A stretch of DNA of 64,000 nucleotides from Phlegmacium glaucopus (lineage: Eukaryota > Basidiomycota > Agaricomycetes > Agaricales > Cortinariaceae): assembly GCA_015039465.1 (NCBI GenBank), contig MU130302.1, forward strand, positions 290,202 to 354,201. Reading direction: 5' to 3'. This document shows positions 1 to 10,925 of this stretch, piece after piece. Within the stretch, counting starts at the first letter, position 1. Each line of letters starts with the position of its first letter. Under the pieces are notes generated by a model. That model did not search any database. It saw nothing but the letters and a program-made list of their open reading frames with translations, and was not told where the DNA came from. A program made the translations under genes and the position numbers.

Positions 1-2482
1 CTAAGAGATTTGGGGATGGGCCTGATTGGTTTAAAAGTTGTTAGATAGATCTATCGGCTTATAAAGAATTTATACTTAATAGTTATGCACTATTTCTAAT
101 TAAACAAAATAAACAACCTGAAATATGGAGCTTTTATTGTTTTATTTAGTTAGCTATTCTTAAAAGAGTTTATTTAACTCATACCTGGTTGTTTTAGCAG
201 TTTCTTAGCAAAAACTAGGTAGAAATGGTGAAATATAGGGTGTTATGAGCTCCGTAGTGGAGGTGTAGGTGTAAGAATGTGCATGCAGCAGCTGCATGGA
301 CTCCATGGGCTCGTTTTGGCATGAGATCAGTGGCTGTGCCTGCCAAATATGGGTGCTAAACAGTGCTCAGGCTGTAACTTTGCAACAAGAGCACTTTGGG
401 ACTAGTCTTGCAGACCAAAATTGCTTTAAATTTTCCCAGCAAGAGGGCTATAAGAGTATAATTTTTATTTTTTGTCATATAAGTACATAAACTGCATGTT
501 TTACACACCTATCTTGTGATAGGGGGCATATTTTAAAAATCCGCTCTTATAGCTCGATTTATATTAAAATTCTAAGCAGAAAGCATCCAAAAATGAAGCC
601 AATACATGGAGTCCTTCATAAGATATGGCCCAAACACTTTGGAGGCTCATATTTGGCTGGTGTTTGCATGTGACTGCACATTTTCAGGACAAATATTGCA
701 CAATTAAAAAAATGGCTCTTATAGGGCGATGGAAAATGATATTATTGAGGTATATACAGTAGAATATTTAACAGTTCACTGTTGTAGCAAGTAGAAACTC
801 AATGTCTCACAAAATGGGCGGTGTCACATCGTGTCACATTGATGTGACCGGTGTCACACTTATCAAGGATTGTTCATCCCCACTGACAGGTCGGAGATCA
901 TAGTCGCTACCCTCCTGTTTTAAACTCAGTTTCACTAGTCGGGGAATACTTGTTGACGCTGTAAGCCGTCTCTCCGGCTGGTCACGGGTCTAATTACCTC
1001 AGGCGCCCTTTAAATATCTGGTTCACGGTTTTAGTAAAAATTGACGGGTCATGGAACAACGGCCCGGTTCCCCCTTGCAGGAATATTTATTTAGAAAGGA
1101 CCTTGATACTGGCTTGATGCCATCGAAGTACCTGAAGTATCAATATGTTACCTCAGGTTACCTCTCACCTTTAAGCTCATCATCATCGTTACTTTGTGCA
1201 CTGCAGATAATCTTTTTCTGTCAAAATCAAAATCAAAGTAGTAGTAAGCAACCGCATGATCATCTTGTCTGACATCGGCGGGCTCGTGAGCCAAACGGGT
1301 ACACCAAACACTAGCTACTTATATACTCGGTAAGATATAAACTACATTCAAGAATACAACAAGAATACCGAAAATGGAAAGCTCGGTACATTGTACTATG
1401 TTCGCACAGCTTTCCGAATTCCGTAATTTACCCGTAAATGACCTTAGACTCAGAACCGAACTTGAACTTGACTACTATTATGGATGCATTCTTGCCAGTG
1501 ATTTCGGGACTAAGTTAAGGGCTGTGAACATGCACAAGGTACTTGTGTGCGATGACCTGCATGAGATCCGATTAGAAGAGGGGTGAAGTATCTGATTACA
1601 CTGGCAATAAATGGAAATGTATTTGGGAATGGGACCTGCGGTCAACCTTGCAGTTTGACGGCGTTGGTTGCACATTGTTAGTAGTCAGAATTTCACGATT
1701 CCCCGGGACCTATAGTGACGGCCAACTTAAACTGAGGTGGTTTTGGTGAATCCCTCCAGTGAAGCACCGCAGGATAATGCATGGGGTTCGTGGTTTCAGG
1801 TTGGATGGAATTTAGGTTCTGGGAGAGATATTCCAAGAGAATCGTCGAGGCCCGGGGTTAGACTCGGAGTGTGAAGACGAGATTGGATGGCTGAATACAA
1901 GGGCGGGAGAAGTATGGAATGGGTGCTGGTTCCGTAGCCAAGTTGATCCGTTAGTCTAGTACTAGTAGTACTAGTACTAGACTAACGTTTCACATGTATG
2001 TCAATCATAATCAAGGCTTCGATACTTAGGCTGATGTTTCATAAAATTCGGTTCAAAAACGAAGAAGAAACCTGATGAGTCTGTCTTGGGAAGCTTGGCT
2101 TTGATGATTACTATCTATAGCAGTATGGTTATACAGCCGCGGAGTCTATATATATTCTTTGCTATCATTATCATGATGATCTTGCCAACACTCAGGCTGC
2201 AGGCCCCATAAGTGCCGCTGCAGTCGATGACTCGTGGTCGTCGTAATTGGGCGCTGGATCCGAGTCAGAGCCACTGAAACAGCCTAGTACCGTACTACCT
2301 TCCGACAATAACGTGGCATAGCAACAATCAGGTCTAAACTGAAATTGGTTCTATGTCTGTGCCTTCCATTTTTTCCTCCGAATCATGTCCATTCTGATAT
2401 CGCCGGCGGCGTCTGATCTTTGTTCTGAGATACATATAAGTACTAGCTGCCTAGGTGATACACTAGTATCGACACCTCTACC
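1..2482. other. Intergenic region, no gene recognised
   Basis: I recognise no coding exon here. Open frames are short and have no family resemblance or convincing splice structure. A cluster of GTGTCAC / ATGTGAC words lies at about 821-880. A near-perfect 39-bp palindrome lies at 1949-1987 and is listed separately. The last few hundred bases before 2483 presumably hold the promoter of the DUF2235 gene, but I see no diagnostic element. Confidence 0.5.
1949..1987. repeat. 39-bp palindrome (17-bp arms)
   Basis: The left arm CGTTAGTCTAGTACTAG (1949-1965) is the exact reverse complement of 1971-1987, with the 5-base spacer TAGTA between them. The arms themselves consist of CTAG/GTAC words. It stands alone in non-coding sequence about 500 bp before the DUF2235 gene. 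It could form a cruciform or be the remnant of a very small inverted-repeat element. No target duplication is obvious. Confidence 0.8.
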
Positions 2483-4629
2483 ATGGCACACCGTAAACTG
2501 GATACTGATGACTCGGAGGCCACCGCGTTCTGCTTAGATAGCGAGCGCATACAGGCCTCGGATGTGAGCCCTACAACATCTCAATTTCCTGAGTTTCCCA
2601 ATACCACTACTGCGAACCCAACTGTCAACCCACGTCCGGGTCATTATCCACCTATCATTCCTCCAGAACATTCAAATCGGACTTTAGTTCTATGTTTCGA
2701 TGGAACGGCAAACCAGTTCAATGCCGATAACTCAAATGTTGTTAAATTGGTTTCTTTACTGAAGAAAGACGATAGCACGAAACAAATGGTTTATTATCAG
2801 GTTTGTTCTCATCGTTCACCCATAGTTTCAAACTTTTTTTGTGCTGACTTTTTCGCCTCGCACTTTGAAGGCAGGCATTGGCACTTATAGTCCAACCCAT
2901 GAAATTTTGTCACCCCTTATGACGTGGATTAAAAGAGTACTTAAAGACTTTAATGCGCTCCAATATTGTTTCTTACTTCTCTTTGTATTCAGACTCTCGA
3001 TGAAATGGTTGGATGGAGCATCAATGCTCATGTCATGGGTACGTCCTATTTCACTAGTATACTTCTGCAAAAGAGCGCAGCTTGAACATTGATATTAACT
3101 AGATGGCTACAAATTCTTGATGCAAAACTGTACGTTACGTTCAAATACTTAACTATTAATATCGCAGCAGTCTGACTCATCTTGACTCGTTCAGATGTTT
3201 CGGGAGACAAGATCTGCTTATTTGGTTAGTACTTTCATTTTATAGCGGAAATTAAGCAATGGTGATTAACCTTGGAACTTAGGTTTCTCAAGAGGCGCCT
3301 ATACTGCACGAAGGTTAGTTTCGACCGATGATATTACGGTCTCCCCATTCTAATGTGGAATGTGTATTCCTAGTCTTGCGGGCATGCTTTCCAAAGTTGG
3401 TCTACTTCCCGCAGGCAATAACCAACAGATTCAATTCGCTTATAAAATGTACACACGAGCGGACAAGGTTGGATGGGCGCAATCAATGGAATTCATGAAA
3501 ACCTTTTCAGTAAATGTCCCCATCGAGTTTATAGGTGTCTGGTAGGCGTCAGTTCATTTTTGTCAAAAATCTCTCAAGATTTACTCGGACGCAGGGATAC
3601 TGTCGGGTCTCTTGGTGTCGTTCCCAAAGCACTACCAGTCACTACACCTTGTACCTTGGCGAAAACCTTCCGACACGCGATATCTCTTGATGAACGACGA
3701 GCCAGGTTCGGAGTGACCCTCTGGGACAAAAACATCCACCTCGGAAGTTCCACTACGGAACATATGGAAATTACTGATGTAGAGGAAGTTTGGTTTGCAG
3801 TACGTTGTATTACTGAATTCGAGATCCTCGCCATCTCATACTGAATTATTTTATTATTAGGGGTGTCATTGTGGTTCGTCTGTTTCCATCTCAATTCCAT
3901 TATCCTCAACCTCTAATATTGTTTTTTTCTACTCCCTTAGACATCGGCGGAGGCGCAGTAAGCAATAGGACACGATACTCGCTCGCACGGATCCCTCTTC
4001 GATGGATGGTTCGTGAATGTTTCAAAACTAACACAGGCATTATGTTCATTTCGGACGCCTTACCCGACATTGGCATCGACCCATCGACCCTTTACCCAAT
4101 CGTCACCCCCCGGCTTCCCGCACTTCCTGTTGGGTTCAATCGCATCCAATCGCCACCGGTGACGCCTATCCCTATAGACATTTATGCCTTATTGAAAGAG
4201 AAGAAAAAGCAGCCTAATCTTCTGGCAGAGTCCAAGATCCCTTTCGAAACGGAAGAACAAGAAGAACTACTCGATGCTATGTCGCCTATATATGACGGGC
4301 TGGCGATGAATAAAGGCTGGTGGATTCTCGAGGTACTACCCTTTCAGGTTCTCCAGCGAGGACGAGGAAACGATGTCTGGGTGAATTATTTTTGGTATGT
4401 CTGACTCGGATGTTGTTGTCCTTGAAATAGTATTCATTTTCTTTCAATTTTCAGGCCACATATGGGTACACCTCGAACCATTCCGAACCAAAAGTTGACT
4501 GGGTACAAAGTTCACAGAAGTGTCCAGTTAAGGAAGAGTGCCGAATTCGAAGATGAACATGCTCGAGAAATGAACAAGAGATATAACCCTCAACCTCAGT
4601 TCCTGGTTGAACCGACTTGGGTTGATTAA
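2483..4629 (+). CDS. DUF2235 (Tle1-like) alpha/beta hydrolase
   Basis: This is a complete gene with 11 exons: 2483-2800, 2871-2936, 2993-3038, 3103-3129, 3195-3224, 3283-3313, 3374-3541, 3595-3799, 3861-3873, 3941-4394 and 4455-4629. They join in frame into a protein of about 510 residues ending in TAA at 4627. After a polar N-terminal stretch the domain begins with LVLCFDGTANQF (around residue 69). It continues with YYQAGIGTY, the nucleophile elbow GFSRGAYTAR (GxSxG serine), GVWDTVGSLG and the acidic motif GCHCDIGGG. These are the hallmarks of the family that includes bacterial type VI phospholipase effectors. Fungal members are numerous but mostly uncharacterised. Every splice junction is GT-AG. 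One exon is only 13 nt (GCHC, between 3861 and 3873). No signal peptide or membrane segment is evident. The substrate is unknown, and hydrolysis of a lipid or other ester is inferred from the family. Confidence 0.9.
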
Positions 4630-5830
4630 GTTTTTCCATGATCTGTTTATATACTATACTACATTTACCTTCTTCCTAATCTTTTTTTTTATTTCAATAT
4701 ACGGTTAGTCGGGACTTTCAGATATCTTACTTACTTTAAACTAATTACTATTAGTGTATACCTTACTCATACCCATAATTTGTAACTCGTCAATTGTGTA
4801 CTGGTAATAGCAAATTTTAAACAATGTAAATATGAGCATTTATTACATCACTCTAGTTGCATACGCTCATGAAAGTCTGGATGTAGCCGAAATAAGTGCA
4901 AAATTCGAAAGACGACTGCTGAGTAGGATCAAGGCATGGGATCTAGAAGGAAAAATCATGGCACGTCCTGTGAACCAGTTAGCGGCCCATCGACGACATC
5001 AACCGAGGTTCGTTCAATCCAATTGTCCCCGACGTTACGGCTGATGTATACCCAGGGTCGAGTAAAGTACAAAGGATGTCGACATGCCCAATATAACGAT
5101 ACTGGCAACGTAACCACGGATCATTTGCGACAGAAATACCGCAAGTCAATAAAAGAGAAACATACGAGATCTCGGACGAAAGAGGGCGGCGCTCACAGTA
5201 ACTCCCATCCATGGGGTTCTTTGACATGGCTCAAGGTTCAGGATGGAACCATTTATGCAACGACAGCACCTTTATCAGGAATCTACTCCCATTAAGATTT
5301 ACCACCTTGTCCATTCCACCCTACTCGTGGTGGATCCAGTATTAGCAGCATTTGATCTCCATCAACTGCCGAATTCGAAAGATTCCTTGAACGGCTGTAA
5401 ACCATCTCTCGTCGGCGTTTCTGGTATTCTTAAAAGTCTTGGGATATATAAGCTGGAGCATTTGAAAAGCACAGGTGGAGGCCAGAGACGAGAGAGAAGA
5501 CGCATTGAGGTTGGGTATGACAGTCATGGAATAGGCAATCTTGTAGATAAAATATTCCACTGGCTTATATGGGAAAAACGAGACACAGTGAAGATCTGAG
5601 GCTTTACTACCCTGGATACCAGAATCGGCTATGGCACAAAAGAACGATTGCCGCAAAATAAGATATTTATTGTAATATGCCTCCGGAACATACAGGGTGG
5701 GTCCCGCAAGGTGTCTAGTGTGCGTGGTTTTTGTGATGTTCTATTGAAAAGTGTTAATACGTGAACATAATAGCACTCTCTTAGAAAGACGTACTCAAAT
5801 GCACTAAAGAAACCGGGAAACTTTCAGAAA
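4630..5830. other. Region without a recognisable gene
   Basis: Several open stretches occur on both strands (for example 4832-5044 and 5243-5599 on plus), but none resembles a known family or links to others through plausible introns. The proximal part is 3' UTR of the DUF2235 gene. The distal 150 bases are likely the 3' UTR of the convergent ATP synthase subunit gene. The middle may hold a decayed gene that I cannot identify. Confidence 0.4.
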
Positions 5831-6188
5831 TCATAAAAATCGTGATGAATGCTGCTGCTCACTGTTGTAATCGATAGTATAACCGATGAGGAAGAGACCA
5901 CCTATCAAACCAACAAGCGGCACCCCAGACGCGTTCTTGCCATCGAAGAAACGCCCTTTGAAACCACCAGAAGTAGCCGTCACATTTCCTTTAGGAAGTT
6001 TCGAATAAAAGTCTACGAGAGGCGCAAGTCCAGCCCCGGATCCACCAGACTAGCGTGTTGGAAACCCAATAAAAGATCAGGGAAAAGCGGGTAACGAGAG
6101 TTGGAAATGTTCTTACGACAAGTTTTGGGGTTGCAATTTTGGGAGGAATTAGGCCTCCAAGCTGACGGCGGATGAGGGTTGCGTGCAT
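5831..6188 (-). CDS. ATP17: Mitochondrial F1Fo ATP synthase subunit f
   Basis: This is a two-exon gene of 96 residues. Exon 1 is 6117-6188 (24 codons, MHATLIRRQLGG start, rich in Arg and hydroxyl or aliphatic residues like a mitochondrial presequence). A 67-nt GT-AG intron follows at 6050-6116, then exon 2 at 5831-6049. The mature part carries the family block LVDFYSKLPKG, then GGFKGRFFDGKNASGVP, then a hydrophobic helix with GYTIDY near the C-terminus. That helix is the single inner-membrane segment of subunit f (Fo peripheral stalk/dimer interface). Yeast Atp17 is about 100 residues, so the length fits. The ATG chosen is the only in-frame start that precedes the presequence. The gene is convergent with the DUF2235 gene and divergent from the ADE2 relic. 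A 12-bp-arm hairpin lies about 150 bp upstream. Confidence 0.87.
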
Positions 6189-6339
6189 GGTGAATGATGT
6201 GCTGTGACAACGGTTGGAGTCGGGGAGCACAGTTACTATTTAGCTGTATTTGGCCAGTGCCTTTTTTTTTACAACCGGGTCTGCTTGCGGCATCTGCATC
6301 GCTTTCAAAGTTGTCATACACTGGATTCCTCATGTTGAC

Positions 6340-6366
6340 TGTCTTCTCCAGATCCTGGAGAAGACA
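6340..6366. repeat. 12-bp-arm hairpin upstream of ATP17
   Basis: TGTCTTCTCCAG (6340-6351) is followed by ATC and then its exact reverse complement. It lies between the divergent ATP17 gene (start at 6188, minus strand) and the truncated 5' end of the ADE2 relic. It could be a protein-binding palindrome or a chance hairpin. Confidence 0.7.
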
Positions 6367-6499
6367 CCGAACATGAGTCCAAACTTGATGCTGGAAAGGA
6401 ACAACAGGTCAATCACTGTTGTCCAATAGTATTGACTTAATCTCTCATGCTTCCAAGTAATCCGCCGCCCCAAATGAATCTCGGTGAAAAAATCGAGAG

Positions 6500-7960
6500 C
6501 TAGACATCCTCACAGTAGATACCGAATATGTCGACGCTAATTACGACTCTGGAACAAGTCCAAAAGTCTAATGAAGGCAAGGACTTTTCAGTTCATTCAA
6601 GTCCTTCTACCACTATTCAAATCATCCAGGATAAATGTCGCCAAAAACAACATCTTTCCTCTCATACACTACCTGTCTCCGACTTTCAAGTAGACGCCTC
6701 AATTGCTGCCATTCATGGAGTCGCACGCACGCTTGGGTTGTCGTTGGTGCTGAAAAGTCGTCCTCTGGCATGGGACGGATATGGTAATTTCGTACTACGT
6801 AACTTGGCCCAGGCCGAAGGAGTGATTGCAGCCCTCGGAAATCGTCCTCTTTATGCCGAGAAGTGGGTTCCATTTTTGCGGTGACGGTTGTGAGAACTGC
6901 AGATGGCAAAAATTCGGTCTTATCCAGTCGTGTAAACAGTTCACAAGGATAACGTCTGCCACCTCGTTTTTGCTCCCTTGCGACGTGGAGATCCAGATCC
7001 CCTACTTTCCCTCAAATAGCGGAAGCAGTTGTCAAATCGTTGTCTGGTGCTGGTGTTTTTAGTGTGGAAATGTTCCTCATGCAAGTACGTGTCATAAACC
7101 TTTCACTTGTATATATATACATCGTTCATACACGAGACCTGAAAGGAAAGATTTTCGTGAACGAGATTGCCCCCCGACCTCATGATTGAGGGCAATACAC
7201 TATTGAAGCGTGTGAAGCGTCCCAATATGAAAATTATCTACCCGCAATACTCTCACTGCCACCAGGCCCTGAATATTGCTTCTGCAGCCATGCTCAATCT
7301 GATCGGACGTTCGTCTTCTATGACGGAGTTAACAACCACGATAAACATCCAGGCGATTCTATCCATCTTTACGGGAAATCAGAATGTCGGAGCAGCCGGA
7401 AAATGAGACATATCACCGTTGTTGCCGATCCTAATGCTCAACTAAAAGCATGGCTACGTCCTCTATTGGAAAGTCTTCCCTCTAGCTCGTCAGAGGAAAC
7501 CGATTTGTATGCGCCTTTGTCTGCCACGCCTGGATTTTCAGATCCTAATCCGTTGGTCGGTGTGTGGTCGGACTCGGACCTGCCCGCAATGTTACCTGCG
7601 GCGCGAATCCTAAATCGATCCAAGATTCCGTACGAACTAAGTCTTGGCTCACCACATGCCTGACCGTCTCGCGGAATACGCACGGTCAGCGTCTGCGAGG
7701 GGCCTACGAACGATCATAGCTGGCGCAGGAGGTACAGATCATTCACCAGGCACGGTCGTGCGATGGCTACGCTTCCTGTCATTGGTGTTCCTATTAAAGG
7801 AAGTGCGCTAGATGGCGTGGACTCGTTACACAGTATAGCTCAAATGCCCATGAGTTCACCTATCATTATGCGAGATTCTTTCCTTGCTCATACATGGCTT
7901 AGTGTGGCATGCATGCCTGTGGCGACAGTTGCTATTGATAATGGCACCAATGCACTCAAT
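6500..7960 (+). pseudogene. ADE2: Relic of phosphoribosylaminoimidazole carboxylase (ADE2)
   Basis: Fragments in order match fungal Ade2, the bifunctional purK/purE-type enzyme that carboxylates aminoimidazole ribotide in purine synthesis. The ATP-grasp part appears as SSPSTTIQIIQDK, LVLKSRPLAWDGYGNFV and GNRPLYAEKWVPF (about 6595-6880), followed at once by a stop codon. Frame-shifted pieces of the next segment follow (6880-7085). Then come an apparent intron (about 7085-7147), KIFVNEIAPRPH, MLNLIGRSSSMTEL (7290-7330) and the purE-domain block VGVWSDSDLPAMLPAARIL (7556-7610). The remaining frame-shifted purE blocks run to [12 protein letters not shown] (7920-7957). The N-terminal third is missing and at least five frame changes or stops break the rest. 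It is a dead duplicate, and a working copy is expected elsewhere because the pathway is essential without added adenine. Confidence 0.85.
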
Positions 7961-8836
7961 TCTAACAAGACGAAGCGCTCTGAACCTCTGATAATATGCC
8001 CCGCTGCTACGGAAAAGCCTCCTGCGCAGAGGAAAAGGAACAGAAAATGTAAAATAAGGGGCGCATCCACCAGCTCAACTTCGTCAGATTCTTCTTCATC
8101 AGACTCTACTGAAGATGAAACACCAAAATAACGACCAAAGTGGTGCCTGTACCTTCGCTACCTCAGCTAGAGTCAGGCTCGTCGTCGGGACTCAGAAATT
8201 CCGAGAGGGAGGCAGCCTCAAAACGTTACTACCCCCGAAAACTCGACAAGTTTCTCCTGTCTCCACCTTCACCTTCAGCAGCCTTGCCATCTTCCTGTCA
8301 TCAGGGAATGCAGGGAATGCTGCTGGATCTAATGAAAAAGAACTTGAAAAGAACTGGTGTGCTTGCCAATTGCTGAAGATTTTTAATTTTCACACATCTT
8401 CCATTGACTGGATTAAAACATCAGCTTTGGGGTTTATGGAGGGTGTATTTCTGTTACCTGATAAGCAATGGATGTTGGTCATTGCACATGAAATGTGGTT
8501 TCAAATGATGCTTTATGGTCTGGCATGCTAGGATTCTGTTTATTTAAGGTGCCTGAAAGTGTCAAAGGTCAATCATGTACTCCAGACAGGCCAGAACTTG
8601 TCTTGCAAGCTGCATCTGAATGCTTTTGTTTCCAGCATGTTCCTAGACTATTCATTGCATTGCATGAGAGAATAAAAGAACTAGGAGTGAGTGTTGTTGT
8701 TTTAACCATGGTCACTTCAGGTGACAAGTGGAACACCTGATGCATGTAAGTGAATCTATTACAACAACTGCTCTTAGATGGATTAATAATAATTGGAATC
8801 CATGCACTAGTAAAAATCCATTGGCTCACCTCAGTT
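7961..8836. other. Region without a recognisable gene
   Basis: Just after the ADE2 relic an open frame runs to 8131 with a Ser/Thr-rich low-complexity end (7763-8131). Another runs from 8115 to 8531. Neither has a family resemblance and both overlap decayed sequence, so I do not call them genes. Confidence 0.35.
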
Positions 8837-9669
8837 AGTGATTATCAAGGGTTTCAAAACCCATGGGGGTCTGGGGTAAGGGTACAGAGGGTAGGGGTAA
8901 GGGTAAGGGTTGGCATTCATGTACCCTTGGACAACCCTTACCCTTGACAAGGGTTCCAGGGTTCCAACATCTATTTTTAGGGATTGTCGCAGGTAACCCA
9001 CGGGTAACTCAGAAGCAACCCATACCCCACCCGCAGGGACCCATACCCACTGACCCCACGGGTTTACCCGTCAAAACGAGCCCAAAAACACCCAAAAAGG
9101 CCCAGAAATAAGGGAGATATGTGCTAAATGATAGTTACTATCATTTTGGTCATATCTCCTTCAATTCTTATCCGTTTTGAGTGATCTTGGGCTCGTTCTG
9201 TAGGTGGCGGGTACAGAAATCCGTACTTGTACCCGTACCCGCCTGTACCCTACCCGCCAACCCGCAGGGGTTGAAAAACCCATGACAATCCCTATCTATT
9301 TTTAACTTAGATTTTTGGTTTTTAAGCTTATTTTTCTGCTTCCAAGTATTATAAATTCCACATTATTGGATTTAATAAGTATAAAAATATGCAATGATCT
9401 GTGAATTTGACATATTAAGGCAGTTATCTATGATAAATTACATATAATAGAGCTATTAATGGATGAAGTAAATAAAACACAGTAGCTAATCAGATTTATA
9501 TATATAAAGCCTTAGAGTAATACCCTTGACCATACCTCTGTACACTTCATACCCCTCAAAACCCTTACCCTTACCCTCCAAAACCCCTACCCTTGGACAG
9601 GGGTAGGGGTTTGGAGGGTAAGGGTAAGGGTACAGAAGTTTTACCCCAGGGTTACCCCTGATAATCACT
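8837..9669. mobile_element. hAT-like non-autonomous element with GGGTAAGG words
   Basis: The left end AGTGATTATCAAGGGT (8837) and the right end, whose reverse complement is AGTGATTATCAGGGGT (ending 9669), form imperfect terminal inverted repeats. The CAGTG-like start resembles hAT ends. No clean target duplication is visible, so the element is probably old. The interior near both ends is made of GGGTAAGG/CCTTACCC and GGGGTTT words in both orientations (8870-8950, 9550-9660). A second, younger element is nested at 8978-9294. There is no coding capacity. Confidence 0.6.
8978..9294. mobile_element. Nested hAT-like MITE with 8-bp target duplication
   Basis: The ends TAGGGATTGTC (8978) and GACAATCCCTA (to 9294) are perfect 11-bp inverted repeats. 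They are flanked by the identical 8-mers TCTATTTT at 8970-8977 and 9295-9302. An 8-bp duplication with such ends is the signature of hAT-type transposition. The 317-bp interior contains ACGGGTAAC / GGGTACAG words in both orientations and no gene. Confidence 0.8.
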
Positions 9670-9813
9670 CATGTCAGCAATCACACAATCCTTTATTGAT
9701 CTCTAATGTCAGTGTTGCACAATCTTCCAGTGGCTCCATTGGTTGATCAGTTCCATGTCCACACAAGTTGTTCTTCTTTCTTATATAGCCTGTGGCTGTT
9801 GAGGTCTAGCTGG

Positions 9814-10071
9814 CATCAGGAAAGAGCAGGCCTGGCTGGCCTGAGCATCTTTGGCTAGGTTTAAAAATATGAAAAGAATCCAACAAATCACAGAAATATT
9901 TATACCACCCAATCTTTTTTTAAAAAAACACTAACAAATTACATAATACAGATGCTGAGATATTAAAGATATTATAATAATTGTTTACTTTTTTTTGAAA
10001 TTGGGTGCTATAAATATTTCTGACATCTGTGATTAGCAAGGCCAGCCAGGCCAAGGTTCTTTTTCCTGATG
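9814..10071. mobile_element. Small inverted-repeat element with CATCAGGAAA ends
   Basis: The 258-bp element has long imperfect inverted repeats. The left end is CATCAGGAAAGAGCAGGCC. The right end, as reverse complement, starts CATCAGGAAAAAGAACCTTGG. A central AT-rich hairpin has roughly 30-bp arms (about 9890-10023). Both ends carry GGCCTGGCTGGCC words. GG flanks both sides, a possible 2-bp target duplication. The outermost ten bases are the same as those of the Plavaka transposon at 28758-35319, so this is probably a non-autonomous relative. Confidence 0.65.
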
Positions 10072-10925
10072 GGGTAGGTTCATCTATGCAGCCTATGCTT
10101 AGAGAAGGGGACACAATCATAGTGTAGACCTTTGGTTACAGTGACTACTGTTGAATTTTGACGGTTTACAGTACTAGACTTGTCAGAACACTTAAATAGG
10201 TGTCTAGACGAGGGCGGGGATATGCGATAGTATTAGTGTAAACCGATGAGGAGTCCCCTCCTCAATCGATATGTACTTATACTAAATACAAACGTGGCTG
10301 TACAGTGATAACTATCTACCTGTTGCTATGAGTGATTACCGCTATTGGTCAATATCCTACTTATGCCATTATGATGCAATATGGCGCGACTAGCACGTAC
10401 ACTAAATATTCCAACAACTACAAGCCTGCACTTGCATTCAGTGCTGAGTGAAGTAGACCAAGTAACTAAGGCTTGTATACTGGAGATGTCTGGGTCTCAT
10501 AACTTAAGACTGAAGGTGAGTCACTGAGAAGGCTAGGTAGATTAATACCATAGGATACAAAGGTCTAAAATAGGGCAGCTATGAGTATGGCTCTAATATA
10601 CTACCAGGTTGAGTCACATATAAGCAAGAGTCAGAGATATTAGTGGTCCAAATATAACACACAAAGTGAGACAAATCAGAATGGGTGAAGGGTAAGGCTA
10701 ACTATAAGGTAAGGATAAAGGTAAGGTATACTAGTAGTACAGATAGAGAGAAAAAGAGTAGGGGGTTCAATAAGGGTACTGGTTGTTCATAACAAAATCA
10801 ACTTCAAATGAAGTCCAACTCATATACTCTGAACAACCCTAATAACTTCCAATATAGCACCAATGATCAGTTTGAGGATTTGAGGTTGTCAGGATGTGCT
10901 TGAAATGACGAACAATCAGTGTCAA
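10072..10925. other. Non-coding stretch
   Basis: No gene is recognised. The sequence is AT-rich with short GTAAGG-type words around 10690-10730. The right end is the downstream flank of the minus-strand G-domain gene and matches the downstream flanks of the other two paralogues (for example the text around 10860-10930). Confidence 0.4.

Noticed and set aside
8870..9660. GGGTAA repeats looking like an internal telomere
   Set aside because: The repeat is GGGTAA, not the fungal TTAGGG/GGGTTA, and occurs in both orientations as the internal word of an inverted-repeat element.
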